Assembly: GCA_028699365.1 (NCBI GenBank)
Contig: JAQVUQ010000188.1
Span: forward strand, 1-5,768
Direction of reading: 5' to 3'
Length of the DNA stretch: 5,768 nt
Origin: UBA5359 sp028699365 [NCBI: bacterium]
GTDB lineage: Bacteria > UBP13 > UBA5359
The translations under genes were made by a program, and so were the position numbers. The number at the start of each line of letters is the position of its first letter. Position 1 is the first letter of the stretch. This document shows, piece after piece, positions 1 to 5,227 of this stretch. The notes beneath the pieces were generated by a model. The model saw nothing but the letters and a program-made list of their open reading frames with translations. It made no database searches and had not been told where the DNA came from.

Positions 1-27
1 TAATGTGACAAGAGAGGAGAAAAAGAA

Positions 28-441
28 ATGCCTTTATTGTCTAACACAAAGACCTCTTTGGGGAAAGCAGAGCAAGTATTGGCCTTTTTGTTTGGGCTGG
101 GCTTTATTCTGGGATTCCTGTTGACTCCATTGGGAGTCGAGACTCGTATGAATGAATTACGGACTCCGGTGTTTGCGGTGTTCTTTATAACTGTGGGGTT
201 ATTGCTTCCGCTTGCCGGACTGATTTCATTATTCCTTCAAAAACACAAGCTCGCCGCCGCTTTGGCTTTAATTGACGCTACGCTCCTTTTTCTTACTGCT
301 CCTGCCGACCAGGCAAAGTTTTTCTTCACCGCTACGCCTCCGCCTGCTGTTACTGTCGGCGAGTATATTCTGATATTGTTAGGAATTGGATACATACTAT
401 ACGGACAACGGGTATATCTCGAGAGCCGAATAAACAATTGA
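28..441 (+). CDS. Small integral membrane protein of unknown function, four predicted TM helices
   Basis: I do not recognise this 137-residue protein. Four hydrophobic segments are visible at about residues 17-36, 48-70, 75-91 and 111-127, so it should sit in the cytoplasmic membrane with both ends on the same side. The N-terminus is short and polar (SNTKTSLGKAEQ) and does not look like a cleaved signal peptide. The third and fourth segments are separated by a proline-rich stretch (TPPPAV, about 103-108). No catalytic or metal-binding motif stands out. The ATG is supported by a purine-rich AGAGGAG about 8 bases upstream. It is followed by a hairpin and then by the separately promoted toxin-antitoxin operon, so it is probably not part of that unit. 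The coding call is firm because hydrophobic periodicity runs along the whole frame; the function is unknown. Confidence 0.75.
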   Translation: MPLLSNTKTSLGKAEQVLAFLFGLGFILGFLLTPLGVETRMNELRTPVFAVFFITVGLLLPLAGLISLFLQKHKLAAALALIDATLLFLTAPADQAKFFFTATPPPAVTVGEYILILLGIGYILYGQRVYLESRINN

Positions 442-452
442 GGAATTGGGGG

Positions 453-470
453 GGCAGGATGTGTCCTGCC
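453..470 (+). terminator. Hairpin after the membrane protein, possible weak terminator
   Basis: A perfect 7-bp GC-rich stem, GGCAGGA / TCCTGCC, with a TGTG loop lies 11 bases past the stop codon and is preceded by a run of seven Gs (448-454). No T-run follows (GGAGCCTTAAATT), so it lacks the full signature of an intrinsic terminator. It may act as an mRNA 3'-end stabiliser or a partial terminator. Confidence 0.4.
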
Positions 471-481
471 GGAGCCTTAAA

Positions 482-510
482 TTGACAGTGCATAAGAATA
501 GGTATACTAT
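482..510 (+). promoter_or_regulatory. Promoter of the vapBC-type operon
   Basis: A consensus -35 box TTGACA lies at 482-487. The best-spaced -10 is TACTAT at 505-510 (17-base spacer); TATACT at 503-508 is a closer match to consensus but has a short 15-base spacer. The start point would be near 517, inside the palindrome at 515-524, which fits repression by the antitoxin. Confidence 0.6.
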
Positions 511-514
511 TTAT

Positions 515-524
515 CTATCGATAG
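515..524. promoter_or_regulatory. Palindrome CTATCGATAG, candidate operator for the AbrB/VapC complex
   Basis: This perfect 10-bp palindrome sits just downstream of the -10 box and upstream of the ribosome binding site. Operons of this family are commonly autorepressed by the antitoxin dimer, with the toxin as co-repressor, at a palindrome in this position. Binding here is an inference. Confidence 0.4.
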
Positions 525-551
525 CACTAATGGGATACGGAGGCAGGAAGG

Positions 552-761
552 ATGACACAAGTAGCAATATCATCTAAATATCAAATTGTCATACCCAGCG
601 AGATACGCAAACGGCTGAATATCAAGAGCGGCCAGAAGCTGCAGATACTGGTAAAGGATGGAATTATGACTCTTGTGCCGGACCGTTCTCTTGAAAGCCT
701 GAGAGGGTTTGTGCAGGGAATAGATATAAGAGGCTACCGCGAAGAGGAGGACAGACTATGA
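552..761 (+). CDS. vapB: AbrB/MazE-family antitoxin of a VapBC-type module
   Basis: This 69-residue protein has an N-terminal swapped-hairpin AbrB/SpoVT-like DNA-binding domain at about residues 3-44, with the family pattern SSKYQIVIPSEIRKRLNI, a turn glycine (SGQKL) and a second hairpin ending in LVPD. The C-terminal 25 residues (RGFVQGIDIRGYREEEDRL) are charged and probably form the segment that wraps the toxin and blocks its active site. It should neutralise the PIN-domain RNase encoded next and repress the operon, probably at the palindrome just upstream. The ATG is set by GGAGG at 539-543 with an 8-base gap. Its TGA stop overlaps the toxin start as ATGA at 758-761, indicating translational coupling. 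Length and composition are normal for the family. Confidence 0.9.
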   Translation: MTQVAISSKYQIVIPSEIRKRLNIKSGQKLQILVKDGIMTLVPDRSLESLRGFVQGIDIRGYREEEDRL

Positions 762-1132
762 TTGTGGTCGATTCCTGCGGCTGGCTGGAGTATTTTTCCA
801 ACGGGTCATTAGCCGATGCATATGCAGAATATTTAATAGATCATTCGGAGATTGTGACCCCCTCTATAATACATTACGAGATATTTAAGGTAATGAAACA
901 GCAGGCAAATGAAGAAGCCGCATTCATGGCAATAGCGCAGATAAACAAAACTAAAATCATCCCGCTCACAGACGATATAGCCCTAATGGCTGCCGATGTC
1001 CACCTACGTCATAGTCTGCCGATGGCTGACGCTATAATATATGCCACAGCCGGATATGCCGGTGCCGATATTGTCACCAGTGACGCCCACTTTGAGAATC
1101 TACCCGGCGTTATATATTTAAAGAAACGTTAG
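758..1132 (+). CDS. vapC: PIN-domain toxin, VapC-type ribonuclease
   Basis: This 124-residue PIN-domain protein is a predicted Mg2+/Mn2+-dependent endoribonuclease that would act on tRNA or rRNA; the target cannot be read from the sequence. All four conserved acidic residues are present: Asp5 (IVVDSC), Glu41 (TPSIIHYEIFK), Asp91 (SLPMADAIIYATA) and Asp109 (IVTSDAHF). The protein is full length and looks catalytically competent. Translation starts within the antitoxin stop (ATGA) and has its own strong site GAGGAGG at 744-750, 7 bases upstream. The only upstream promoter seen is that at 482-510, so the two genes should be one transcript. No intrinsic terminator is visible before the converging AbiE-like module. 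Confidence 0.92.
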   Translation: MIVVDSCGWLEYFSNGSLADAYAEYLIDHSEIVTPSIIHYEIFKVMKQQANEEAAFMAIAQINKTKIIPLTDDIALMAADVHLRHSLPMADAIIYATAGYAGADIVTSDAHFENLPGVIYLKKR

Positions 1133-1203
1133 GAAATCTTTGTTATATAATCATTCGTTACATTTGCATCTGATTCTACGTTGCAACTGTTAGTCTTAGT
1201 TAC

Positions 1204-1247
1204 GTTTACCCTACAGAAAAGAATGCTTTCTGTCAAATGCGTAGACC
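1204..1247. repeat. REP-like imperfect palindrome, copy 1
   Basis: The core stem is ACAGAAA (1213-1219) / TTTCTGT (1227-1233) with a 7-base loop, flanked by GTTTACCC on the left and GTAGACC on the right. Its first 17 bases match the left arm of the element at 2762 in 15 positions, so the two belong to one dispersed family. The right arm here carries an insert of about 7 bases (caaatgc) before GTAGAC, so this copy is degraded. It lies between vapC and the converging AbiE-like module and could also form an mRNA 3' hairpin, but there is no T-run. Confidence 0.5.
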
Positions 1248-1280
1248 TGACCCACGACCCACAAATCCCCTGTAAATATA

Positions 1281-1628
1281 TTAACCTTTACCCTCCACAA
1301 TTCCATAAAGTTCTCTAATTTGCAGACATATCGCTTCCAAAGTCATCTTGCCAAAGCCAAGATTTTTCAGGTCCGGAGGATCCTCTATCACTTTCACAAG
1401 AAAGCTCTTGACGTCCTCACGAACTGCCTTTTCAACAGGAATTCTAATTCCAGGGGATACATTACGTAACAACACGTAACAACCGAAAGACATCATTTTT
1501 ATGTTTCTTGACCGTTTTGGTACCCCTATCTCATCCAGAAGAATGGCGCAGGCTGTTCCACCAATGAGAATATATTGCTCCGTGTAATCGCTGAAATATT
1601 CCTTAAATCTTTCTATCCCGTATACCAT
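1281..1628 (-). pseudogene. AbiEii-like nucleotidyltransferase toxin, catalytic core deleted
   Basis: The ends of a nucleotidyltransferase toxin are joined without the middle. Residues 1-37 (GIERFKEYFSDYTEQY, LIGGTACAILLDEIGVP) match the start of the family up to the GG motif; residues 55-115 (NVSPGIRIPVEKAVRED, IEDPPDLKNLGFGKMTLE) match its end. The part with the paired catalytic aspartates (normally just after GVxFRATKD) and the central domain is absent; as I recall the family, roughly 100 or more residues are gone. The junction is out of frame: bases about 1482-1517 encode VKKHKNDVFRLLR in another frame, a recognisable C-terminal family motif. An exact 10-bp tandem duplication (1464-1483) then restores the original frame, leaving a 115-residue ORF. 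The start overlaps the antitoxin end by 16 bases and has AAGGTGA just upstream. The product is very unlikely to transfer nucleotides; whether it still binds the antitoxin is unknown. Confidence 0.75.
1464..1483. repeat. Exact 10-bp tandem duplication restoring the toxin frame
   Basis: ACGTAACAAC occurs twice back to back on the + strand. Removing one copy makes the minus-strand reading continue smoothly as KKHKNDVFRLLRNVSPGIRIP, which is how intact relatives read across this point. The duplication therefore looks like a slippage event that adds 10 bases. Confidence 0.85.
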
Positions 1629-2590
1629 GACTCACCTTCTATCCTTTCCTGAAGGGCTGCTTCCACCCGCTCATCATTCAGTTCCATTAAGGATAATTCC
1701 AGTGAAACAATATCGACATGCCTTTCATCGCTTACGAGCTTAGGATCATACCGCCACAACTCCAGTATTGTGAGTCTTTCATCTGCAATACGATCCCTAT
1801 CCGTTATCATCTCTTGTTCTGTCTTGCAAAACAGTTCCTGAGATAAGGCTCTAACCGGATGTAGCGGAGGATTCACCATTGAAAACAGTGACAGCGCCTC
1901 TAACCCCGCAACCAGACCGTTTTTTACTTCTTCCTGAGTATAGACGATCCTCCCGACTGGGTTTTTCAAATACCGGCGTCCTTCATGATAATAGTCCGGA
2001 TCCCCAATCCTTCGATAGTTCTTGCTTCTTCCGGTTTTTCCTCCTATCTCATAAGTGAGCAATCCAGCCGTATACAAATCATTCAAACTCCTTGAGGCCG
2101 TCATAGCCGATTTATGAATGACCCCAGCCAGGGTTGTTGTATTTAACACAATCTCAGGATGGTACAAAAAGTACAAAAATGCCAATTGTGTCGAAGAAGA
2201 AAAAGTATCAGATGTGTTCGTAGATATATCCACTGTCCTTTTAAAGTCTAATCCTATAAAAGGCAAGAACATCTGTCCATCTTCCACAACAAAAGGAATT
2301 CTGTGTTCAATCAGCGTTTTTCTGCGAAACCGGGTGATTGTCTTGTACAAGAGAACCAGCTCACTGTTTATGGCCTTCCCAATAGCTTTCAAATGCTTTT
2401 TCAAGGTGACGATCCCCGGAGCTTCTTTCAGGACCTCGACAAATAGACAATGCCTACCTAGAATCTCCGTTTCGTAAAACCGGTATTGCTCAAGTAAATA
2501 TAACGGGAGCTTATTCTTCCCATTCCAAAGATTCATCTTGATACTCTCGTCGATACTATCCTTTAAATACTTCTCTAGAGAAGCTTTCAA
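1613..2590 (-). CDS. Winged-helix antitoxin/regulator paired with the disabled nucleotidyltransferase
   Basis: This protein has 325 residues from the preferred TTG start at 2590. A winged-helix (MarR-like) domain spans about residues 132-194 (STQLAFLYFLY, TTLAGVIHKSAMTASRSLNDL, AGLLTYEIGGKTGRSKNYRRI). The conserved C-terminal part includes FSMVNPPLHPVRALS and LELWRYDPKLVSDE and ends in ELNDERVEAALQERIEGESW. I recall this architecture beside AbiEii-type nucleotidyltransferases in Clostridia, where it fills the AbiEi role of antitoxin and autorepressor. The frame stays open upstream to a TTG at 2653, but that codon is the -35 box. TTG 2590 has AAAGAGGTG at 2597-2605 with a 6-base gap and lies downstream of the promoter. 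The stop overlaps the toxin start by 16 bases. The gene shows no lesion although its toxin is broken. The regulatory role is well supported; the antitoxin role is inferred. Confidence 0.8.
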   Translation of the reverse strand: MKASLEKYLKDSIDESIKMNLWNGKNKLPLYLLEQYRFYETEILGRHCLFVEVLKEAPGIVTLKKHLKAIGKAINSELVLLYKTITRFRRKTLIEHRIPFVVEDGQMFLPFIGLDFKRTVDISTNTSDTFSSSTQLAFLYFLYHPEIVLNTTTLAGVIHKSAMTASRSLNDLYTAGLLTYEIGGKTGRSKNYRRIGDPDYYHEGRRYLKNPVGRIVYTQEEVKNGLVAGLEALSLFSMVNPPLHPVRALSQELFCKTEQEMITDRDRIADERLTILELWRYDPKLVSDERHVDIVSLELSLMELNDERVEAALQERIEGESWYTG

Positions 2591-2596
2591 TACCAG

Positions 2597-2605
2597 CACC
2601 TCTTT
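2597..2605 (-). promoter_or_regulatory. Ribosome binding site that fixes the TTG start at 2590
   Basis: AAAGAGGTG on the minus strand ends 6 bases before the TTG at 2590-2588. No comparable site precedes the other in-frame candidates, and the upstream TTG at 2653 falls inside the -35 box. Confidence 0.7.
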
Positions 2606-2670
2606 AATGTAACATGTTTTCTTTAATATAACACTTGTGCTGTTATATTTCAAATATGTGTTGTTATATT
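2606..2670. promoter_or_regulatory. Four-half-site nested operator of the winged-helix/NTase operon
   Basis: On the + strand the order is AATGTAACA (2606-2614), AATATAACA (2625-2633), TGTTATATT (2641-2649), TGTTATATT (2662-2670). The inner pair is a perfect 9-bp inverted repeat with a 7-base spacer. The outer pair is the same repeat with one mismatch, centred within one base of the inner pair (2638 versus 2637). The 12 bases at 2603-2614 match 2622-2633 in 11 positions. The array covers the -35 and -10 boxes, as expected for autorepression; known AbiEi regulators bind inverted repeats in their own promoter. Confidence 0.7.
2625..2653 (-). promoter_or_regulatory. Promoter of the winged-helix/NTase operon
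   Basis: Read on the minus strand, -35 TTGAAA (2653-2648) and -10 TATATT (2630-2625) are separated by exactly 17 bases. The predicted start point is near 2618, giving a leader of about 28 bases before the TTG at 2590. The -10 lies in one arm of the palindrome and the -35 overlaps the other. Confidence 0.75.
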
Positions 2671-2761
2671 GGGGTGACTTATGGAGTTATCAGACTCGTC
2701 GGGACGAGGAGGAGTCTCGAGCATCAGATATATTCTATGCGTAGCGGCCTGGCCATTATAT

Positions 2762-2800
2762 GTCTACCCCACAGAAAATAGTGTGTTCTGTAGGGTAGAC
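2762..2800. repeat. REP-like palindrome, copy 2
   Basis: The left arm GTCTACCCCACAGAA (2762-2776) and the right arm TTCTGTAGGGTAGAC (2786-2800) pair in 14 of 15 positions around a 9-base loop. It is related to the element at 1204-1247. The stem is strong, but no T-run follows in either direction, so it is not a standard terminator. Its position beside a possible REP-associated transposase start suggests a transposase-recognised palindrome. Confidence 0.65.
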
Positions 2801-2816
2801 CCCAAAGCTAAAGCTA

Positions 2817-2894
2817 TCATTCAAACTGGACGGTTATGTTTCCAAGTAGCCCAAGGAACATCTCCCGATATTCTATTCCAACTGGTCTTGCCAT
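2817..2894 (-). pseudogene. Possible N-terminal remnant of a REP-associated Y1 (IS200-like) transposase
   Basis: An ATG at 2894 opens with MARPVGIEY, close to the typical start of REP-associated tyrosine transposases (MARPLRIEYPGA...). After this the frame reads unrelated residues and stops after 25 codons. None of the catalytic HUH histidines or the tyrosine is present, so at most a scrap survives. A REP-like palindrome lies 17 bases beyond its stop, the kind of neighbour such transposases have. There is no good ribosome binding site. Nine residues are a thin basis and coincidence is possible. Confidence 0.35.
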
Positions 2895-3013
2895 ATACTA
2901 AACACACACCAATCGTTTGCAATTGATAAATTCGAGGCATGACCCTGGGCCCAGTCGATTTGTAACGGCGGTTGCTCTTTGCAAGCAATGTGATGAGTTT
3001 GCTGCCGACTAAT

Positions 3014-3838
3014 CTATGCGTTTTCTTCCATTATGAATCTCATTCCATCAGCAAAGCTGCTAAACATCAGGCTCAACTCTTGGCGTTTTTGATACTCCTG
3101 GGTGCTATCGGAGACAACCTCTAAAAGCGTTTCTATTTCACGACTGAAAGGATCGGACAATTCCTTTACAATCGAGATGATCCTAGAGAGCGTTTCCAAC
3201 GAGCATAAGCGTCCAACATCTTTTCCAAGAAGGAAAGGTCCCGCACATTCGTATAACAAGCCATCAGCTAATTCATTATACAGTTCATCAAAAATTCGCT
3301 CTTCTCCTACATACTTAAAATAATTCCTCAGTATAAACGCTACATCCTTTAAATCATCCAGGTGTACCCGTTCCTTAAAAGCAAACAGTTTGAGCACCAG
3401 CAGCGCAGGTATTGATACCACCGAAACCTTCACACTTGATAGCAACTGACACTGTTCAACGTTATCAAAGGCTTCTGCAAAACCGGCTACAGACATATGT
3501 ATACCATCAGGCCAGACAATGATATGATCTTCCTTTTCCAGGCCCCCAAAGGGAATGATATCCACTTTCACACCGGATTTATGGAGAAGACGATGGCTTA
3601 CAGATGTTTCCCTGAAGAAAGTTGTTTCCAGCAATGCTCTCCTCAGGGAAGAATAGTCATTCCAACTATCTATCTTAACAGCAAAATCCCAATCGGTGGT
3701 CGTTCTCTGTGTCAGATTATACTTCCAATCGAACATCAATAGCCGGGCACCTGCACCGATAACAGCCATCGGGATGTTCAGCCTTGCCAACTCTGTGGCC
3801 AGATCAGCCAGAACGCTTTCTTCATTATGACTTATCAT
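3014..3838 (-). CDS. AbiEii-like nucleotidyltransferase toxin, apparently intact
   Basis: This 274-residue protein of the nucleotidyltransferase (Pol-beta-like) superfamily is the probable toxin of an AbiE-like module. It has the nucleotide-binding glycine motif VIGAGARLL (residues 26-34), the metal-binding pair in TTDWDFAV (Asp49 and Asp51), a third acidic residue in KVDIIPFG (Asp93), and the downstream LVLKLFAFKER...DDLKD block (about 148-165) typical of AbiEii/DUF1814 proteins. Such toxins transfer nucleotides to RNA, for example tRNA 3' ends in characterised relatives; the substrate here is not known. The ATG lies within the end of the antitoxin gene (14-base overlap) with only a weak GAGACAAG site upstream, so translation is probably coupled. 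Unlike the nucleotidyltransferase at 1281-1628, every expected catalytic block is present. Confidence 0.85.
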   Translation of the reverse strand: MISHNEESVLADLATELARLNIPMAVIGAGARLLMFDWKYNLTQRTTTDWDFAVKIDSWNDYSSLRRALLETTFFRETSVSHRLLHKSGVKVDIIPFGGLEKEDHIIVWPDGIHMSVAGFAEAFDNVEQCQLLSSVKVSVVSIPALLVLKLFAFKERVHLDDLKDVAFILRNYFKYVGEERIFDELYNELADGLLYECAGPFLLGKDVGRLCSLETLSRIISIVKELSDPFSREIETLLEVVSDSTQEYQKRQELSLMFSSFADGMRFIMEENA

Positions 3839-4895
3839 GCTTGTCTCGCATCAACAAGTAATCGTTGTAAATCCGCTCAGCCACACCCCTGATTCGCTCT
3901 CCATTAAGCAGCATCATCTCGGCATGCACCAATAATGGATCGGCAACCGTAATACCATCGATTTCATTATTATTCCAGCCGTTCTGCCGCCCAAAGGCTC
4001 GCAAAAGAGTTACATTACCATCCGGGTCCGGTCGCAGCCTTAACATACTCATTACCCTCGAAGCAGTTTCGGCGATATACAATGTAGCCTTCTCCGGTCT
4101 GATCTCACCGGTAAGCAGAGAGGCTCCAACCTCCCCACCTACAATCACCTTATTGTCAGAATAATCCCTTATCAATGGCAACAAATCCTGTGGCGTCTTT
4201 CCGGCCGATACGCTGTAACGCCCTTGCAACAGCTTGGGACGCAAGCGACTTATGTATCCCTCCTCCCATTTGAACAGCAGATCTTCCTTGTTTATTAAAA
4301 CCTGCTTGTCAGGTCCAGCAAGCCGCAGGTATCCTCTCTCCCTTAAGCTCTCCATTATATCCCCGATATACCCCAGAGATACCCCAGCTTCCTCAGACAG
4401 AGCACGGTGAGTCCAATTAACTGCTACAGGGCGTTTCAACAACAGGAATACCAGCTTAAGTCCGGCAGGTGTGAGCCATTTAGCCCCTCGCTCAACAACA
4501 TTAGTCTCCGGCTTCAGTCCGGTGATAAAGATATAGAAGGATGGTTGCTTCAGAAATATATTGCCGACTGCATCGACAAACTCTACATTACTGCAACGCA
4601 ATTCATTAGCAGCATTTTGGTTAATATAATCCGACAGGAGCAGAAACTTCGGTCCGGCGATAATATTTCCTGCAGTATGAATAATCAACGGCAACGCTTC
4701 TTTTGGTAAACGCGCCTTGGTCCTTACTTCATACTTCGCCTGACCCCATTTGCCAGCCAGAACAATACGTCCGTCGCCAAGGTCATGTTGTTTAGCGGGC
4801 ATATAATCAACGTGCTGCACAATATCCAGGCTTTTCAGTTTCTGCAGGCAAGTCTTTATAATCTTAGTAACGTTTTTTTCACTATTTTTTTGCAT
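3825..4895 (-). CDS. AbiEi_2-type antitoxin and transcriptional regulator
   Basis: This protein has 356 residues from the ATG at 4895. An N-terminal nuclease-like domain (about 20-130) contains GKWGQAKYEVRTKARLP and the family signature ELRCSNVEFVDAVGNIFL. A winged helix follows (about 138-195: GAKWLTPAGLKLVFLLL, ALSEEAGVSLGYIGDIMESL, RGYL). The C-terminal domain ends in VADPLLVHAEMM and AERIYNDYLLM. This is the layout of AbiEi-family antitoxins of the PF09952 type. Expected roles are to neutralise the nucleotidyltransferase encoded next and to repress the operon. The open frame reaches a TTG at 4955, but that codon is in the -35 box. ATG 4895 is the first ordinary start after the predicted transcript start. 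Its GAGGGG site is 14 bases away, longer than usual, so the start is less certain than the gene. Confidence 0.87.
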   Translation of the reverse strand: MQKNSEKNVTKIIKTCLQKLKSLDIVQHVDYMPAKQHDLGDGRIVLAGKWGQAKYEVRTKARLPKEALPLIIHTAGNIIAGPKFLLLSDYINQNAANELRCSNVEFVDAVGNIFLKQPSFYIFITGLKPETNVVERGAKWLTPAGLKLVFLLLKRPVAVNWTHRALSEEAGVSLGYIGDIMESLRERGYLRLAGPDKQVLINKEDLLFKWEEGYISRLRPKLLQGRYSVSAGKTPQDLLPLIRDYSDNKVIVGGEVGASLLTGEIRPEKATLYIAETASRVMSMLRLRPDPDGNVTLLRAFGRQNGWNNNEIDGITVADPLLVHAEMMLLNGERIRGVAERIYNDYLLMRDKHDKS

Positions 4896-4917
4896 GGCTA
4901 TACCGATTGCCCCTCTT

Positions 4918-4971
4918 TTGTTCAAGATTATATCATGTTCATAAAAATTGAACAAGATAGTTTTTTGAACG
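4918..4971. promoter_or_regulatory. Four-half-site nested operator of the AbiEi_2/NTase operon
   Basis: On the + strand the order is TTGTTCAA (4918-4925), ATGTTCAT (4935-4942), TTGAACAA (4948-4955), TTTGAACG (4964-4971). The first and third form a perfect 8-bp inverted repeat. As a nested set, the inner centre (4945) and the outer centre (4944.5) coincide. The array covers the promoter. The geometry mirrors that at 2606-2670 but the half-site core (GTTCA/TGAAC) is different. Probable ligand: the antitoxin encoded just downstream. Confidence 0.65.
4927..4955 (-). promoter_or_regulatory. Promoter of the AbiEi_2/NTase operon
   Basis: Read on the minus strand, -35 TTGTTC (4955-4950), a 17-base spacer and a perfect -10 TATAAT (4932-4927). 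TG one base before the -10 makes it an extended -10. The start point should be near 4920, giving a leader of about 25 bases to the ATG at 4895. Confidence 0.8.
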
Positions 4972-5227
4972 CCGTAGTACCTTTTTAATACTCTTAAAGC
5001 ATTAAGCGTGCTCTACCTGCTCGGCCTACCCGTTTCTTCGACATCGACCTGAAAGCGTCCGTTAAAGGTGCTTCCCAGTTTCCATCTGCCGAAGGTATCC
5101 TGTTTTGATATTTTATTGAGATTTATGATTCAGGGAAAGGGTTGCGCTCCTTTCCCAAAGCAGCAGTTCTATTTTCACATCAAATAATATCCGGAGATAG
5201 CTGCTCCCAAAGCTTTGATTCCAGCAG
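4972..5227. other. Gene-poor stretch with hairpins and a possible coding scrap
   Basis: There is no complete gene. On the minus strand 5013-5129 is an open stretch of 38 codons ending in TAG, reading in part DTFGRWKLGSTFNGRFQVDV. It looks protein-like but has no start codon and matches nothing I recognise; it may be the tail of a lost gene. A perfect 8-bp stem GGGAAAGG / CCTTTCCC with an 8-base loop lies at 5133-5156, with no T-run on either side. Confidence 0.4.

Larger units (their letters stand above)
2671..3013. other. Intergenic stretch between the two AbiE-like modules
   Basis: There is no intact gene here. It contains the REP-like palindrome at 2762-2800, a possible Y1-transposase start on the minus strand (2817-2894), and a perfect 10-bp palindrome CTGGGCCCAG at 2945-2954 of unknown role. 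No convincing terminator follows the downstream nucleotidyltransferase gene that ends at 3014. Confidence 0.6.

Noticed and set aside
237-437. Minus-strand open frame of 66 codons
   Set aside because: It is the shadow of the membrane protein gene, which has a ribosome binding site and clear hydrophobic segments.
1133-1280. Bidirectional terminator between vapC and the converging toxin remnant
   Set aside because: The stem ACAGAAA/TTTCTGT is weak and followed by no T-run in either direction; it fits better as a degraded copy of the palindrome at 2762-2800.
2118-2477. Open frame of 119 codons on the + strand
   Set aside because: It lies antisense within the winged-helix regulator gene, lacks a ribosome binding site, and its sequence is what the reverse of that coding region gives.
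2681-2926. Open frame of 81 codons on the + strand with a GGGGTG just before its ATG
   Set aside because: It runs through the REP-like palindrome and across the possible transposase remnant on the other strand, has irregular composition, and shows no domain-like pattern. The upstream G-run is probably chance.
2945-2954. Palindrome CTGGGCCCAG as an operator or terminator
   Set aside because: It is perfect but has no loop, no T-run and no nearby promoter, so it is mentioned only as part of the intergenic description.
3102-3742. Two + strand open frames (3102-3323 and 3497-3742)
   Set aside because: They are antisense shadows of the intact nucleotidyltransferase; the minus-strand frame contains all the catalytic motifs.
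4407-4709. Open frame of 100 codons on the + strand, and a similar one at 4785-4988
   Set aside because: Both are antisense to the AbiEi_2 antitoxin gene or its promoter and show no protein-like features.
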